Shown in pieces: positions 16,824 through 25,901 of a stretch of 64,000 nt of DNA (its first letter is position 1; each line of letters opens with the position of its first letter). The notes beneath the pieces were generated by a model that worked only from the letters and a program-made list of their open reading frames with translations, was not told the DNA's origin and made no database searches. This stretch comes from AP-15 sp963737145 (GTDB taxonomy: Bacteria; Pseudomonadota; Alphaproteobacteria; ATCC43930; CGMCC-115725), in contig CAVTRO010000007.1 in the NCBI GenBank assembly GCA_963737145.1, positions 1 through 64,000 on the forward strand, in the 5' to 3' direction. Position numbers and translations under genes: made by a program.

Positions 16824-18055
16824 TAAAGCACTCGCCCGGCGATGGCGGAGTTGGCGCAGCGTTCGAGACTCGCCAGGGTCGGCCGGTAGCCATAGCCGGC
16901 GATGATGTTGACGAGCTTGGCGGAGTTGGTCATCAGCCGCGTCCAGCCATTGGCCTCGGCCATCTCGCGGGCATAGCTCTGGTAAAAGCAGATCCCTTGC
17001 GCGACCACCGCGCCCGAGGCTTCGATCCGGCTCGTCAGACCCATCCGGTCGGCGGCGTGTTTGATCTCGGGCGAGGTTGTGACGAGCACCGTCGTGTTGT
17101 GATGCACCCGGCGCCCGTCGAGGGCGCGCGCCACCGCCTCGATCTCGAAGAGCGACAGCTGCGGCGCGCCAAAGACGACGACGTCGAGCTTCGCCTCGGG
17201 CGCAGCGTAGCGGGTAAGAAAGGCCTCGATCCCGTCCGGCGCTATGCTGATCGGCGGCGGCGGCGGTCCCGCGAAGACGGCTTCCTCGGCCGTGATTCCC
17301 GGTATGTGAAAGAGCGCCACCGAGCCAAAGCTCGCCAGCGCCGTGCCGAAATGCTTCAGAGCGTCCGAGCCGGGCGCCGTCGCGATGCCGTCGATGACCG
17401 GGACCTCCCAATAGGAGCCGCACACCTCGCCGACGATGCCGCCAAGCGCCCCCCATTCGCTGAGGTCGCGCGGCATCGCTGTGACGCGGAACCGCCGAGT
17501 GGCGCGCCGGCACGCATCGAGATGGTAGCCGTAGCGCGGCGTGCGGCCGGTCAACCCAGCAGCCAATGCCGAAGGCCCGCCCTCGAAATTGCTGCGCGCG
17601 CCGAGCACGCTGTTCGAGTAGATCACGACCCCGGTATCGCCATAGGCCATGTGCTCGCCCCGCACCGGCGCCATGATGGTCTGGTAATTGATGCAGGTGT
17701 CCGTCATCAGCACGCCGAAGGCGCGCAATGCCTCGATCGCCCGCTGCTCGAGCGCAGCCATCATGTCGGTCTGTCGGAGCCGGCGATAGACCGCGAAATC
17801 GAGCCCCCGCGGGTCGGTGATCGTCGGCACCCGGACCCGCCGCTCGGCCTCGGGGGCGCCGGCGAGACCTTCGAGAAACCGCACCCCCGCTTCGCCCAAG
17901 GATTCGGTATCGGCCATGACGTGAGCCTGCGACACCGGCACAAAATCCGCCGCGTCGAAGAACTCGCCGACCGCGATCTGGTGCGATATCGCCCAGCGCC
18001 GGACGGCCCCGAGCTCACCCGCCAGCATCGCCCTTTCTTCATCGCTTAGCCGCAT
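16823..18055 (-). CDS. Aconitase X catalytic subunit, DUF521
   Basis: A 410-residue protein with AHVMADTESLGEAGVRFLEGLA, CINYQTIMAPVRGEHMAYGDTGVVIYSNSVLGARSNFEGGPSALAAGLTGRTPRYG and FYQSYAREMAEANGWTRLMTNSAKLVNI, all typical of the large subunit. Cysteines near CINYQ, CFYQ and CANS are candidates for the Fe-S cluster or metal site. The precise substrate is not predictable. Its start codon lies inside a 25-base tandem duplication (18044-18093), and no strong ribosome binding site is visible. Confidence 0.85.
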   Translation of the reverse strand: MRLSDEERAMLAGELGAVRRWAISHQIAVGEFFDAADFVPVSQAHVMADTESLGEAGVRFLEGLAGAPEAERRVRVPTITDPRGLDFAVYRRLRQTDMMAALEQRAIEALRAFGVLMTDTCINYQTIMAPVRGEHMAYGDTGVVIYSNSVLGARSNFEGGPSALAAGLTGRTPRYGYHLDACRRATRRFRVTAMPRDLSEWGALGGIVGEVCGSYWEVPVIDGIATAPGSDALKHFGTALASFGSVALFHIPGITAEEAVFAGPPPPPISIAPDGIEAFLTRYAAPEAKLDVVVFGAPQLSLFEIEAVARALDGRRVHHNTTVLVTTSPEIKHAADRMGLTSRIEASGAVVAQGICFYQSYAREMAEANGWTRLMTNSAKLVNIIAGYGYRPTLASLERCANSAIAGRVL

Positions 18056-18093
18056 ATCAAATCACGATGCTTAGCCGCATATCAAATCACGAT
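18044..18093. repeat. 25-base perfect tandem duplication over the aconitase-X start codon
   Basis: The unit beginning GCTTAGCCGCATATCAAATC is present twice head to tail. The copy inside the gene provides the start codon; the outer copy's ATG runs into a stop after seven codons. Confidence 0.85.
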
Positions 18094-18494
18094 CTGCAAC
18101 CGTTGATTGATCGACAAATGACACGTTTTGCTGCACTTACAGAGCATCAGCAGCAAGACTCTACTAAGGGTTGCGGGGAAATGATCATCAACCCGCTCAT
18201 CACAACCCCGGCAGCATGCGCTGCAAAGGTGGCGTTTTTAGGGGAGCTCTATAAACGCAAACACCGCGCGAGATCGGGAAAGACGCCGGCTGGCAATACC
18301 GCGAACTCGTTGTGTTGCCCCGCGGCGCCTTTGAGATCCGAGTTCCGGCGCCGATGATGCCGCTTTCAGAAATGCTTCGGCAGCCCAGCCTGCTTTAGAG
18401 ATCTCGTTGGCCAGATTTCGGTTCTTAAGATGATTTCCATGCGGGATCGGGAATCGGCGTTTTGTGATCGGGCTGCTCCGATTGCGGACACTAT
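18094..18494. other. Intergenic, no gene seen
   Basis: About 400 bases of moderate GC between the aconitase-X promoter side and tRNA-Lys. An open frame across it has no ribosome binding site and no recognisable content. No repeat or RNA was identified. Confidence 0.4.
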
Positions 18495-18570
18495 TGGTGA
18501 GCCCGTCGGGATTCGAACCCGAGACCTACTGATTAAAAGTCAGTTGCTCTACCGGCTGAGCTACGGGCTC
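18495..18570 (-). tRNA. tRNA-Lys (TTT)
   Basis: The minus strand folds as a cloverleaf: acceptor GAGCCCG/CGGGCTC, anticodon arm CTGAC-TTTTAAT-C with anticodon TTT, T arm GGTTCGAATCC and an encoded CCA end. Length 76. Confidence 0.95.
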
Positions 18571-18784
18571 GCTACGCCACAAGAATAAAGTGGCGGGGCC
18601 GAGCCGGTCAATCGGATGATTGCCGCGCCGCCTCTCTAGGCGTTCGGGAAAACCGTTACAATTCAAAACAACATTTCACCGGCTTGCCACGGCGCGCCAC
18701 GAAAGGGTTACAGCCCGGGACTATATTCAACCTCGTTCCGAAACGCCTCGGCCGGCCGAGGCTGAAGACCCGCAGGTGATGCTG

Positions 18785-19336
18785 ATGAGCAATTTTGCCC
18801 GGCTTTTGCAAAATGAAATTCCTCGGCTGCGGCGATATGCTCGGGCCCTTACCCGAGACGCGGCGCGAGCCGACGATCTCGTGCAAAGCTGCCTCGTCCG
18901 CGCTATCGCCAAAGAGCATCTCTGGGAGCCCGGGACCGATTTGCGCGCCTGGCTCTTCACGATCCTACACAATCAATACGTAAATGAGATCCGCCGTTCG
19001 GTGCGCGAAGGCGTGAGCGTAGCGGTGGAGGACGTCGCGCCGGTGTTGACGGTGGCGCCAAGAGCCACCTCCTGCCTGCAGCTGCGCGACCTCGAACGGG
19101 CGATCAGGCTGCTGCCGGAAGAGCAGAGGCAAGTCATTCTGCTGGTGGGTCTCGAAGGCATGCGCTACGAGGAGGTCGCCGCGGTGCTCGACATTCCGAT
19201 CGGCACGGTCCGCTCGCGCTTGTCGCGCGGCCGTGAAATGCTGCGTCGCTTAATGGACATCAAGGAGGCGTCGGACGTGAGCTTCGACGATCCGCACCGA
19301 GGTCGAAATTCCGACTCCCCGCGCGAGGCGGCCTGA
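18785..19336 (+). CDS. ECF-type RNA polymerase sigma factor
   Basis: A 183-residue sigma-70 family protein with region 2 (DDLVQSCLVRAIAKEHLWEPG, then LRAWLFTILHNQYVNEIRR) and region 4 (RQVILLVGLEGMRYEEVAAVL, then IGTVRSRLSRGREML). No other sigma regions are present, as in ECF factors. ATG 18785 has AGGTG six bases upstream; ATG 18779 is an alternative. No anti-sigma gene is adjacent, so the ECF group and its signal cannot be assigned. Confidence 0.85.
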   Translation: MSNFARLLQNEIPRLRRYARALTRDAARADDLVQSCLVRAIAKEHLWEPGTDLRAWLFTILHNQYVNEIRRSVREGVSVAVEDVAPVLTVAPRATSCLQLRDLERAIRLLPEEQRQVILLVGLEGMRYEEVAAVLDIPIGTVRSRLSRGREMLRRLMDIKEASDVSFDDPHRGRNSDSPREAA

Positions 19337-19346
19337 CGGGCCGGCC

Positions 19347-19394
19347 CTGAAAGCCGCCCCGAAAGCCGCCCCGAAAGCCCCCCCGAAAGCCGGT
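19347..19394 (+). repeat. Short tandem repeat, about 12-base unit, four copies
   Basis: The unit CGAAAGCCGCCC is repeated about four times right after the sigma factor stop. It is a simple tandem repeat prone to slippage; no function is apparent. Confidence 0.6.
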
Positions 19395-19447
19395 GAATTC
19401 CTTGCTCGATCGCCGCAAAACGACTAGAAGGGCGCGGGCCTTCGCGG

Positions 19448-19524
<77 letters not shown>

Positions 19525-19573
19525 TTTCGGGGATGCCCTTCGGTAGAGGCTTGACGGATCGGGAAGCAGGTCG

Positions 19574-19873
19574 ATGGCGCGGGCGCGAATTTTCAAGCCG
19601 GCAAAAACGGCAATGCAGTCCGGAGCGCGGGCCCGGCGGTGGGCGCTCGCTTACGAACCGGCCAGCCGCCGCCGGGCCGAGGCGCTGATGGGATGGATCA
19701 GCGCCGAAGATACGTTGAACGAGGTGCACTTGCATTTCGAGACGATGGAGGAGGCGGTCGCCTTTGCGACCAAAAACGCTCTCGATTATACGGTGATCGT
19801 GCCGCACGACAGCAGCACCGAAAAGCCGAAGAGCTATGCGGACAATTTCCGCTACGACCGCGTTCGCCACTGA
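19574..19873 (+). CDS. NADH dehydrogenase (complex I) NDUFS4-like subunit
   Basis: A 99-residue protein: ARIFKPAKTAMQSGARARRWALAYEP, LMGWISAEDTLNEVHLHFETMEEAVAFA and NALDYTVIVPHD. These match the ETC complex I subunit (NDUFS4/18 kDa accessory subunit) that alphaproteobacteria share with mitochondria. It stabilises the matrix arm of complex I near the N module. In alphaproteobacteria this gene often stands apart from the nuo operon, as here, between two tRNA genes. Confidence 0.9.
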   Translation: MARARIFKPAKTAMQSGARARRWALAYEPASRRRAEALMGWISAEDTLNEVHLHFETMEEAVAFATKNALDYTVIVPHDSSTEKPKSYADNFRYDRVRH

Positions 19874-19913
19874 CCCCCGTCTTCGCGCACTACCAGCGCG
19901 AAGCGCACGCAAT

Positions 19914-19990
19914 GACCCCGTAGCTCAGCTGGATAGAGCACTCGCCTTCTAAGCGAGTGGTCGCAGGTTCGAATCCTGCCGGGGTCGCCA
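19914..19990 (+). tRNA. tRNA-Arg (TCT)
   Basis: Acceptor GACCCCG/CGGGGTC, anticodon stem CTCGC/GCGAG with loop CTTCTAA (anticodon TCT), T arm AGGTTCGAATCCT and an encoded CCA. Length 77. Confidence 0.95.
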
Positions 19991-20039
19991 CGATCTTTTG
20001 CACATTCCGCGGCGGTCGAGCACCGCGGATCGGCCCGGT

Positions 20040-20999
20040 TCAGGCGACGACCCGCGGCTTCAGTTCGAAGCGGGCGCGCGGCAAATCGAGGGTGATCGCC
20101 AGACCATCGGCCAGCGCCGTCTCGGCCCTGAAGCCGAGCTGTTCGGCGGCACGGCGCGGATCTCCGATCGATCTTCGGACTTCACCCGATCGTGCCGGGC
20201 TGCAGCATGCGGTCATATCGGTCTGGTACAGCTCAGCCATGGTTTCGGCGAGGGCGCGCACGCTGGTGCCTTTGCCGGTGCAGATGTTGAAGACCGGGGC
20301 ACTGGTGCTCGCTGCGGTCAGGGCCCGCCCGAGCGCGCCGACGGCATCCCCGACATAGGTAAAATCGCGAACCTGCTCTCCGTCGCCGAAGATTTCCACT
20401 GGTTCGCCGAGCCTCAGCCGATCGGCAAAAAGCGCGATGACGCCGGAATATGGCGACTGAGCGTCTTGCCGGGTGCCGTAGAGGTTGAAGAAACGCAATC
20501 CGACGGTCGGGATTTCGTGCACCGCTCCGGCGACGCGCGCATGCAGCTCACACGCGCGCTTGTCTGCGCCGTAGGCGCTGAGCGGCGCGACCGGCGTATC
20601 TTCTCCGATTGGAACGGTATTGCAATCGCCATAGATCGCCGCCGACGACGCGTAAACGATGGGAATTTCTCGGCGGTGCCGCAGACGCCGCGCTTGATTG
20701 AGAATGTTGAGCGTGCCGGTGAGGTTGACTTCGTGCGTGCGCAACCACTCCCGGTTAGAACGCACGACAGAAGCAATTGCGGCTAAGTGGAAACAGGCCT
20801 CGATGCCTTCAAAAGCCTCTTCGACCGTCGTCGGGTCGGTGATGTCGCCGCGCAAAAATTCGATCTGCCGCGGCACGTTCTGCCGATGCCCACTCGACAG
20901 ATCATCGAGAACGCGCACCCGATGTCCCTGCCTCAACAACGCGTCGACGAGGTGCGAGCCCAGAAAGCCAGCGCCGCCGGTCACGAGAAAGCAGGCCAT
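20040..20999 (-). CDS. NAD-dependent epimerase/dehydratase (UDP-glucose 4-epimerase-like)
   Basis: A 319-residue extended SDR with GGAGFLGSHLVDALL (NAD-binding GxxGxxG), FHLAAIASVVRSNREW, VYASSAAIYGD (Ser/Thr site) and YGADKRACE (YxxxK), plus LRFFNLYGTRQD and EIFGDGEQVRDFTYVGD, typical of UDP-sugar 4-epimerases. It probably supplies a UDP-hexose for surface polysaccharide, together with wecB, wecC and rfbB nearby. The exact sugar is not predictable. Confidence 0.85.
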   Translation of the reverse strand: MACFLVTGGAGFLGSHLVDALLRQGHRVRVLDDLSSGHRQNVPRQIEFLRGDITDPTTVEEAFEGIEACFHLAAIASVVRSNREWLRTHEVNLTGTLNILNQARRLRHRREIPIVYASSAAIYGDCNTVPIGEDTPVAPLSAYGADKRACELHARVAGAVHEIPTVGLRFFNLYGTRQDAQSPYSGVIALFADRLRLGEPVEIFGDGEQVRDFTYVGDAVGALGRALTAASTSAPVFNICTGKGTSVRALAETMAELYQTDMTACCSPARSGEVRRSIGDPRRAAEQLGFRAETALADGLAITLDLPRARFELKPRVVA

Positions 21000-21012
21000 C
21001 CGAGATCCTTAA

Positions 21013-21414
21013 GCTGTTGCAAAAGCATTAGCGTCGACGGAATTGGGGTTCACTCTGGAGCATCCTACGGGAACGCCGATCGGCCTTCGGGGTTCCGAGC
21101 CACCCAGTGTGACCATTGACCGATTGATAGCGACCGGTTCAGTCCTGCTTTTCAGTTGGTTGGCAGGCATAACGCTGTTTTAATCGGTTGCAAAGAGGAA
21201 TCAGACGTTAAACCGGAATCAAAAACTGTGACTTTCAAAACGGTTAAGAAACTGTAAACATCGGCACTGAGAAGGACCATATGAGGCCTCCACTCCAAAC
21301 GGCTCGATCGACACCAGGTTAACGCAACTGAAGCCATTGACGCGGACCATGGGGCGGCAGAGCCAAGGGGGCTGTGGAATTATCGACGTCAAGGGGCGGC
21401 GATATTGACATGAG
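21013..21414. other. Intergenic, partly AT-rich, no gene seen
   Basis: About 400 bases between the epimerase start and the IalB-like gene. The segment 21150-21290 is distinctly AT-richer than the surroundings. Short open frames lack a ribosome binding site. Promoters for both divergent genes probably lie here, but none was pinpointed. Confidence 0.4.
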
Positions 21415-21912
21415 ATGATGCGCAGCACAGGACTTCATACCTCGCTTTTCGCCTTGCTCATCTGTGTCGTTCAAACGTGGGGCGCTTCACGGGCTGCCGC
21501 AGGACAGAAATTCCGAGCCGATGAGTGGGTCACCGAATGCGATTCCGCTCCCGGAGCGGGTGCCCCGGATTGCTCCGTCACGGTGCCGTTCTGGGAGACC
21601 CGAGGCGCCCCGAGGGGCTCGTTCGCTCTCGTCGTCATGCTTCAGACTGGGAACATGGGGATCGTCGGCGAGCCTTTTCCGACCAGGGCCGTGCTTCGCA
21701 TTGACAAGAACCCGCCGATCGAGTGCAGAGAGGCGCGTTACTGTGTTTTCCCGAGCATGCAGGCGCTGGCCGCAGTGAAGCAACTCAAAGTCGGATCGCT
21801 TGTTCTGATCGACGTCTACACGGAAAAGGGGGAGTTCAACTTCAGTCTCACTCCAAAAGGGTTTCAGGCGGGAATGGCGCAAATCCGCGCCTGGGGCTAC
21901 CGAGCGGATTAG
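21415..21912 (+). CDS. Secreted protein, IalB (invasion-associated locus B)-like
   Basis: A 165-residue protein with an N-terminal signal peptide (hydrophobic SLFALLICVVQTWGASRAAAG) followed by WVTECDSAPGAGAPDCSVTVPF, FALVVMLQTGNMGIVG and GFQAGMAQIRAWGY. The spacing of cysteines and the C-terminal segment resemble the IalB/periplasmic invasion-protein family, though similarity judged by eye is moderate. Role unknown; probably periplasmic. Confidence 0.6.
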   Translation: MMRSTGLHTSLFALLICVVQTWGASRAAAGQKFRADEWVTECDSAPGAGAPDCSVTVPFWETRGAPRGSFALVVMLQTGNMGIVGEPFPTRAVLRIDKNPPIECREARYCVFPSMQALAAVKQLKVGSLVLIDVYTEKGEFNFSLTPKGFQAGMAQIRAWGYRAD

Positions 21913-21986
21913 CTCAAGGAGATTGCGCCGCCCGGCATTCTCGCCGGCGCGAAACCCGATGCGCGGGCTCTATGTTTGTCGCCTGC

Positions 21987-22151
21987 TCAGTGGTGCAAGA
22001 TTGCGACAAGCGGGGCGAGCACGACAGCCCATCCAAGCACTGACAGTCCAAAGACAGCGAACAGCGCAGGACCCGCCGGCAGCCGATCGCTGCCGAACTC
22101 CACGCCCTCACTTACTCCGTAATCGCGGTATGAAGTATTGCTTTGGATCAT
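21987..22151 (-). CDS. Small single-span membrane protein
   Basis: An open frame of 54 residues starting MIQSNTSYRDYG, with a hydrophilic head and one hydrophobic segment (ALFAVFGLSVLGWAVVLAPLVAI) reaching almost to the C-terminus. GAG precedes the ATG. The architecture matches the small protein at 22500-22673, suggesting a small family. A longer frame upstream exists but has no ribosome binding site. Function unknown. Confidence 0.45.
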   Translation of the reverse strand: MIQSNTSYRDYGVSEGVEFGSDRLPAGPALFAVFGLSVLGWAVVLAPLVAILHH

Positions 22152-22499
22152 TTTTCTCGATGGATCGCGGTGGTGTCGTCGCGCAGGACTGTAGGCAAAT
22201 TCATGAGATAGGCAAGAAACATCGTTTGGGATTTTCTCTAAATTTGTAGAACATTGCCAATAGAACCAGATAGCGCCAGGTGGACGTAAAGAGTTCATTA
22301 ACAGATATTTATTTCTCTTATGACCAGCAGCTTAGCGCTGGAGCGTTCGCACGAACATCTGCAAAATGCGAGGACAGGATCTTGACGCTGCCTCGGACAG
22401 GCGTTTGACGCAGCACGGGCAAAATCAGCCCAACGAGCGGGCGCGGCGTGAGCGGGCGGCCCGACCTCGTCAAACCAATAACCGGAAAGGGGAGATCCG

Positions 22500-22673
22500 A
22501 TGGATGCCAGCATTGCCCCGAGATCTGCTTCGCCGTCCGAAAGATCGAGAGATATCGAAGACCCGCCCCTCGGCAGGCGAGCCTCGCTGGTGCTGATATC
22601 GGCGTTATCCCTCGGACTGTGGGCGGCGATATGGGCGGCCGTTGCCTCGTTGGCTTCGGTGCTGGCCGGCTAA
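22500..22673 (+). CDS. Small single-span membrane protein
   Basis: A 57-residue open frame with a strong AGGGGAG ribosome binding site six bases before the ATG. It reads MDASIAPRSASPSERSRDIE, then a hydrophobic stretch LVLISALSLGLWAAIWAAVA and ends VLAG. This is the same layout as the protein at 21987-22151: a charged N-terminal head, a basic pair, then one membrane span containing LxLGLWA/LGWA. The stop overlaps the end of wecB by four bases. Function unknown. Confidence 0.6.
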   Translation: MDASIAPRSASPSERSRDIEDPPLGRRASLVLISALSLGLWAAIWAAVASLASVLAG

Positions 22674-23812
22674 CCAGCCGCCTGCGTGCACGGCATGCCG
22701 GCTTCGGCCATCATTTGACGCGCGATCCGACAGCTCGCGCGGCCGTCCCCATAGGGGTTCGCGACCCGGCTCATCTGCGAATAGGCGTCCGGATCGTCGA
22801 GCAACTCCGTCATCTGCGAAAACAGCAGCTCCTCGTCGGTGCCGACCAATCTGGCAAGCCCCAACTCCAGGGCCTCCGGGCGTTCGGTGGTTTCTCGGGT
22901 AACCAGCGCCGGTTTCCCAAAGGATGGCGCCTCCTCCTGAATCCCGCCCGAATCGGTGACCACAAAGTGGCAGCGCTTCAGCAGAAACACCAACTCGGGA
23001 TAATCCACCGGCTCGGTGAGGAGCACGTTCGCGTGCCGGCGCAGCGGCTCGATCGCTTGGCGGACACTGGGATTTCGATGCACCGGAAAAACGACCGCGG
23101 TATCGCCTCTGTCGGCAATGCGCGCCATCGCGCGGCAAACCCGGGCAATCCCGCCGTCGAAGCTTTCGCGGCGGTGGCCCGTCATCAGAATCATTCGCCG
23201 GCCCTCGAAATGCGCGGGCAGAACGGCAGCGCACCGGGAACGCAGGTCCGGCCGGTTATCCAATAGCGCGGCAATCCGCAACAGAGCATCGATCCCGGTA
23301 TTGCCAGTGACGAAGATCCGGTCGCAACCGACCCCTTCCCGACGCAAGTTCTCTCGCGCCCGTGCGGTCGGGGCAAAGTGCAGATCGGCGATGTGGGTCA
23401 CCAGTCTCCGGTTCACCTCTTCGGGCCACGGCGAATAGATGTTGTCGGTGCGCAGGCCGGCCTCGACGTGAGCCACGGGGATCCTGTGGTAGAAGGCCGC
23501 GAGCGCCCCGGCAAAGGTCGTGGTTGTGTCGCCCTGCACGATCACCCGATCGGGCCGAAACGCATTGAGGACCTCACCAACACCGGATAATACCGCGCCA
23601 GTCAAATAGGCGAGGTCCTGGTTCGGCCGCATCAAATCGAGATTCCAGTCCGGCCGCAGCTCGAACAAGTCGAGGACCTGGCTCAACATCTCGCGGTGCT
23701 GTCCGGTGACGCATATTTTGCAGTCGAAATTTGGGCGGCTCGACAATTCCAGGAAAACCGGCGCGAGCTTGACGGCCTCCGGCCGCGTCCCGAAAACAAA
23801 CAACAGCTTCAT
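22670..23812 (-). CDS. wecB: UDP-N-acetylglucosamine 2-epimerase (non-hydrolysing)
   Basis: A 380-residue protein with MKLLFVFGTRPEAVKLAPV at the N-terminus, CVTGQHREML, VIVQGDTTTTFAGALAAFYHRIPVAHVEAGLRT, MTGHRRESF and TDSGGIQEEAPSFGKPALVTR. All are signature segments of WecB, which interconverts UDP-GlcNAc and UDP-ManNAc. ATG 23812 gives the standard length; a GTG at 23854 would add 14 residues. Upstream on the same strand is the matching UDP-ManNAc dehydrogenase, so the pair would make UDP-ManNAcA for a surface polysaccharide. Confidence 0.93.
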   Translation of the reverse strand: MKLLFVFGTRPEAVKLAPVFLELSSRPNFDCKICVTGQHREMLSQVLDLFELRPDWNLDLMRPNQDLAYLTGAVLSGVGEVLNAFRPDRVIVQGDTTTTFAGALAAFYHRIPVAHVEAGLRTDNIYSPWPEEVNRRLVTHIADLHFAPTARARENLRREGVGCDRIFVTGNTGIDALLRIAALLDNRPDLRSRCAAVLPAHFEGRRMILMTGHRRESFDGGIARVCRAMARIADRGDTAVVFPVHRNPSVRQAIEPLRRHANVLLTEPVDYPELVFLLKRCHFVVTDSGGIQEEAPSFGKPALVTRETTERPEALELGLARLVGTDEELLFSQMTELLDDPDAYSQMSRVANPYGDGRASCRIARQMMAEAGMPCTQAAG

Positions 23813-23875
23813 TCTGCGCGAGCCGTCCTCAGTCGGCGCAGTCAACCCGGCCACGCGAGGCTGGGCATATTCCGG

Positions 23876-25139
23876 CTAGGCATACTGATGGGTCAGCCCG
23901 GTCGCGTCGATGACGACGCGGCGCATCAACTCCTCGCGCGGGATCTTCCGAAAGGGCGAATGGGCCACGAGAAGGGCCACAATGTCGGCTTGGCGTACGG
24001 CCTCGAGCGTCTCGCAGAACGACAGGTTGGGAAGCGGGGCGAGCTCCTCAGGGAGCCCGGTCAGGTTCGGATCGGCGACCAGGATGCGGTCCTGCCCGGC
24101 GTGCGCCAATGCCGCCGCGATCGCGATCGCCGGGCTCTCCCGCGTGTCGTCGACATCGGGCTTGTAGGTCAGACCCAAACAAGCGACGACCGGCCGCTTG
24201 AACCGCTCGGCGCGTTCGCGGATCTGTGCGACGACAAATCTCGGTTTGGCGTCGTTGACTTCGCGAGCCGTGCGGATCAGCCGGGTTCGCTCCGGCGCCG
24301 ACGAAATGATGAACCACGGGTCGACCGCGATGCAGTGCCCGCCGACCCCCGGTCCCGGCTGGAGGATCGAGACGCGGGGATGGCGATTGGCAAGCTCGAT
24401 GACGTGCCACACATTGAGGCCGAGCTGGTCGCAGATCAGCGACAGCTCGTTGGCAAAGGCGATGTTGACATCGCGCGAGGCGTTCTCGACCAGCTTGACC
24501 AGTTCCGCCGTCGCCGCATCGGTGCGGAACACCTTCGCCTGCAGAAAGACGCGGTAAACCGCTTCGGCATGCTCGGCGCAAGCTTCGGTCATCCCACCGA
24601 TGATGCGGTCGTTCTCGATCAGCTCGCGGACCATCCGCCCGGGAAGCACGCGCTCCGGGCAATGCGCCACATGTACATCGAGCGGCTCGGCGTGACGCGT
24701 CGGTGGAAAGCGCAAATCCGGGCGCAGCCGCGCCAGACGGTCGGCCAACCGGCCGGTCGTGCCGACCGGAGAGGTCGAACTCCAGAATCACCACATTGCC
24801 GGAGGCGAGAACGGGCGCGATCGCGTCCGCCGCCAAGTCGATATAATCGAGATTTGGTGAACGATCGTCGCGGAACGGGGTCGGAACCGCGATCACAAAC
24901 GCGTCAGCCGGCTCGGGCTGCGCCGTGGCGCGCAGTTTCCGCAATGTCGTCGCGGCGCGCAGCAGCATGTCGAGATCGGGCTCGGAGAAATAGGTCTGCC
25001 CGGCATTGACCGCTTCGACGACCCGAGGGTTGATATCGACGCCGATGACGTCGATGCCGCGGCTCGCCAAAGTCGCGGCGGTCGGCAAGCCGATATAACC
25101 CAGACCGACCACGCACACCGTCTTGATCGGGTAGTCCAT
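23876..25139 (-). CDS. wecC: UDP-N-acetyl-D-mannosamine dehydrogenase, frameshifted
   Basis: From ATG 25139 the first frame reads KTVCVVGLGYIGLPTAATLA (Rossmann GxGxxG) and FVIAVPTPFRDDRSP, up to VVILE. The protein then continues in another frame with STSPVGTTGRLADRLA, PERVLPGRMVRELIENDRIIGG, VKLVENASRDVNIAFANEL, GPGVGGHCIAVDPWFI (catalytic Cys in GGHC) and CLGLTYKPDVDDTRESP. One extra T near 24782 separates the frames; corrected length is about 420 residues, normal for WecC. It oxidises UDP-ManNAc to UDP-ManNAcA with NAD. Confidence 0.85.
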
Positions 25140-25343
25140 CACTCGGCGCCTGGAAAGAAAAAGATTTGCTCGCTCCGGCACTGCCGCGGAGCCCAATATG
25201 CAACGCCCCCTTTGATACGGCAGTAAGATCGACTTGGCAAGGAGTTCCAGATCTTATCGTAGTTACCAACTCGGTTGCGTCGTCTTGATTAAGGGGTAAT
25301 CTTGCAGGAAAAGCTGCAAATGATCCCTATGGAAGGGCACTCC

Positions 25344-25880
25344 ATGCCGAAACTCCCGGACGTCCTAACACTAGAGGAGCACTTCTTTGCCGATGACGGG
25401 TGCGTGCCGAACAACCCGTCGCTGCCGCTGATCGTTTACCGCGCGGCATTGGAGACGGGTCCCCGGTGCGCCGCCGAATGCGAAAGGTTGTTCGCCGGCA
25501 ACGGCTGGAGCGGGGCCTGGCGCAACGGGATCTACGCGCACCATCATTACCACAGCACCGCACACGAGGTGCTCGGCATCGCGGCCGGATCGGTTCGGGT
25601 GCGGCTCGGCGGCGAGGCAGGCACGACGTTAGAGCTGCACGCCGGCGACGTCGTCGTGATCCCCGCCGGCGTCGCCCACAAGAACGAGGGCGCCAGTCCC
25701 GATCTCGTCGTGGTCGGCGCCTATCCCGGCGGTAAGAGCCCGGACATGTGCAGCCCCGGCGTGCAGCACCGCGAGCGCGCGCTGTGCAATGTCCGCGAGG
25801 TGCCGCTGCCGGCCTGCGACCCGGTCTATGGGAAGCCGGGGCCGCTGAGCGAAAGGTGGCGCGCCGTCCATCGCGGCTGA
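25344..25880 (+). CDS. Cupin domain-containing protein
   Basis: A 178-residue protein. The cupin core is HHHYHSTAHEVLGIAAGSVRVRLGG (metal ligands His, His, Glu) and LHAGDVVVIPAGVAHKNEG (third His), a single beta-barrel. ATG 25344 is preferred because it follows GAAGG at eight bases; an in-frame ATG at 25320 lacks a site. It is divergent from wecC. Related proteins are small metal-binding cupins of unknown substrate. Confidence 0.8.
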   Translation: MPKLPDVLTLEEHFFADDGCVPNNPSLPLIVYRAALETGPRCAAECERLFAGNGWSGAWRNGIYAHHHYHSTAHEVLGIAAGSVRVRLGGEAGTTLELHAGDVVVIPAGVAHKNEGASPDLVVVGAYPGGKSPDMCSPGVQHRERALCNVREVPLPACDPVYGKPGPLSERWRAVHRG

Positions 25881-25901
25881 CGGCAGGAGCGTCTCGTCGA
25901 G

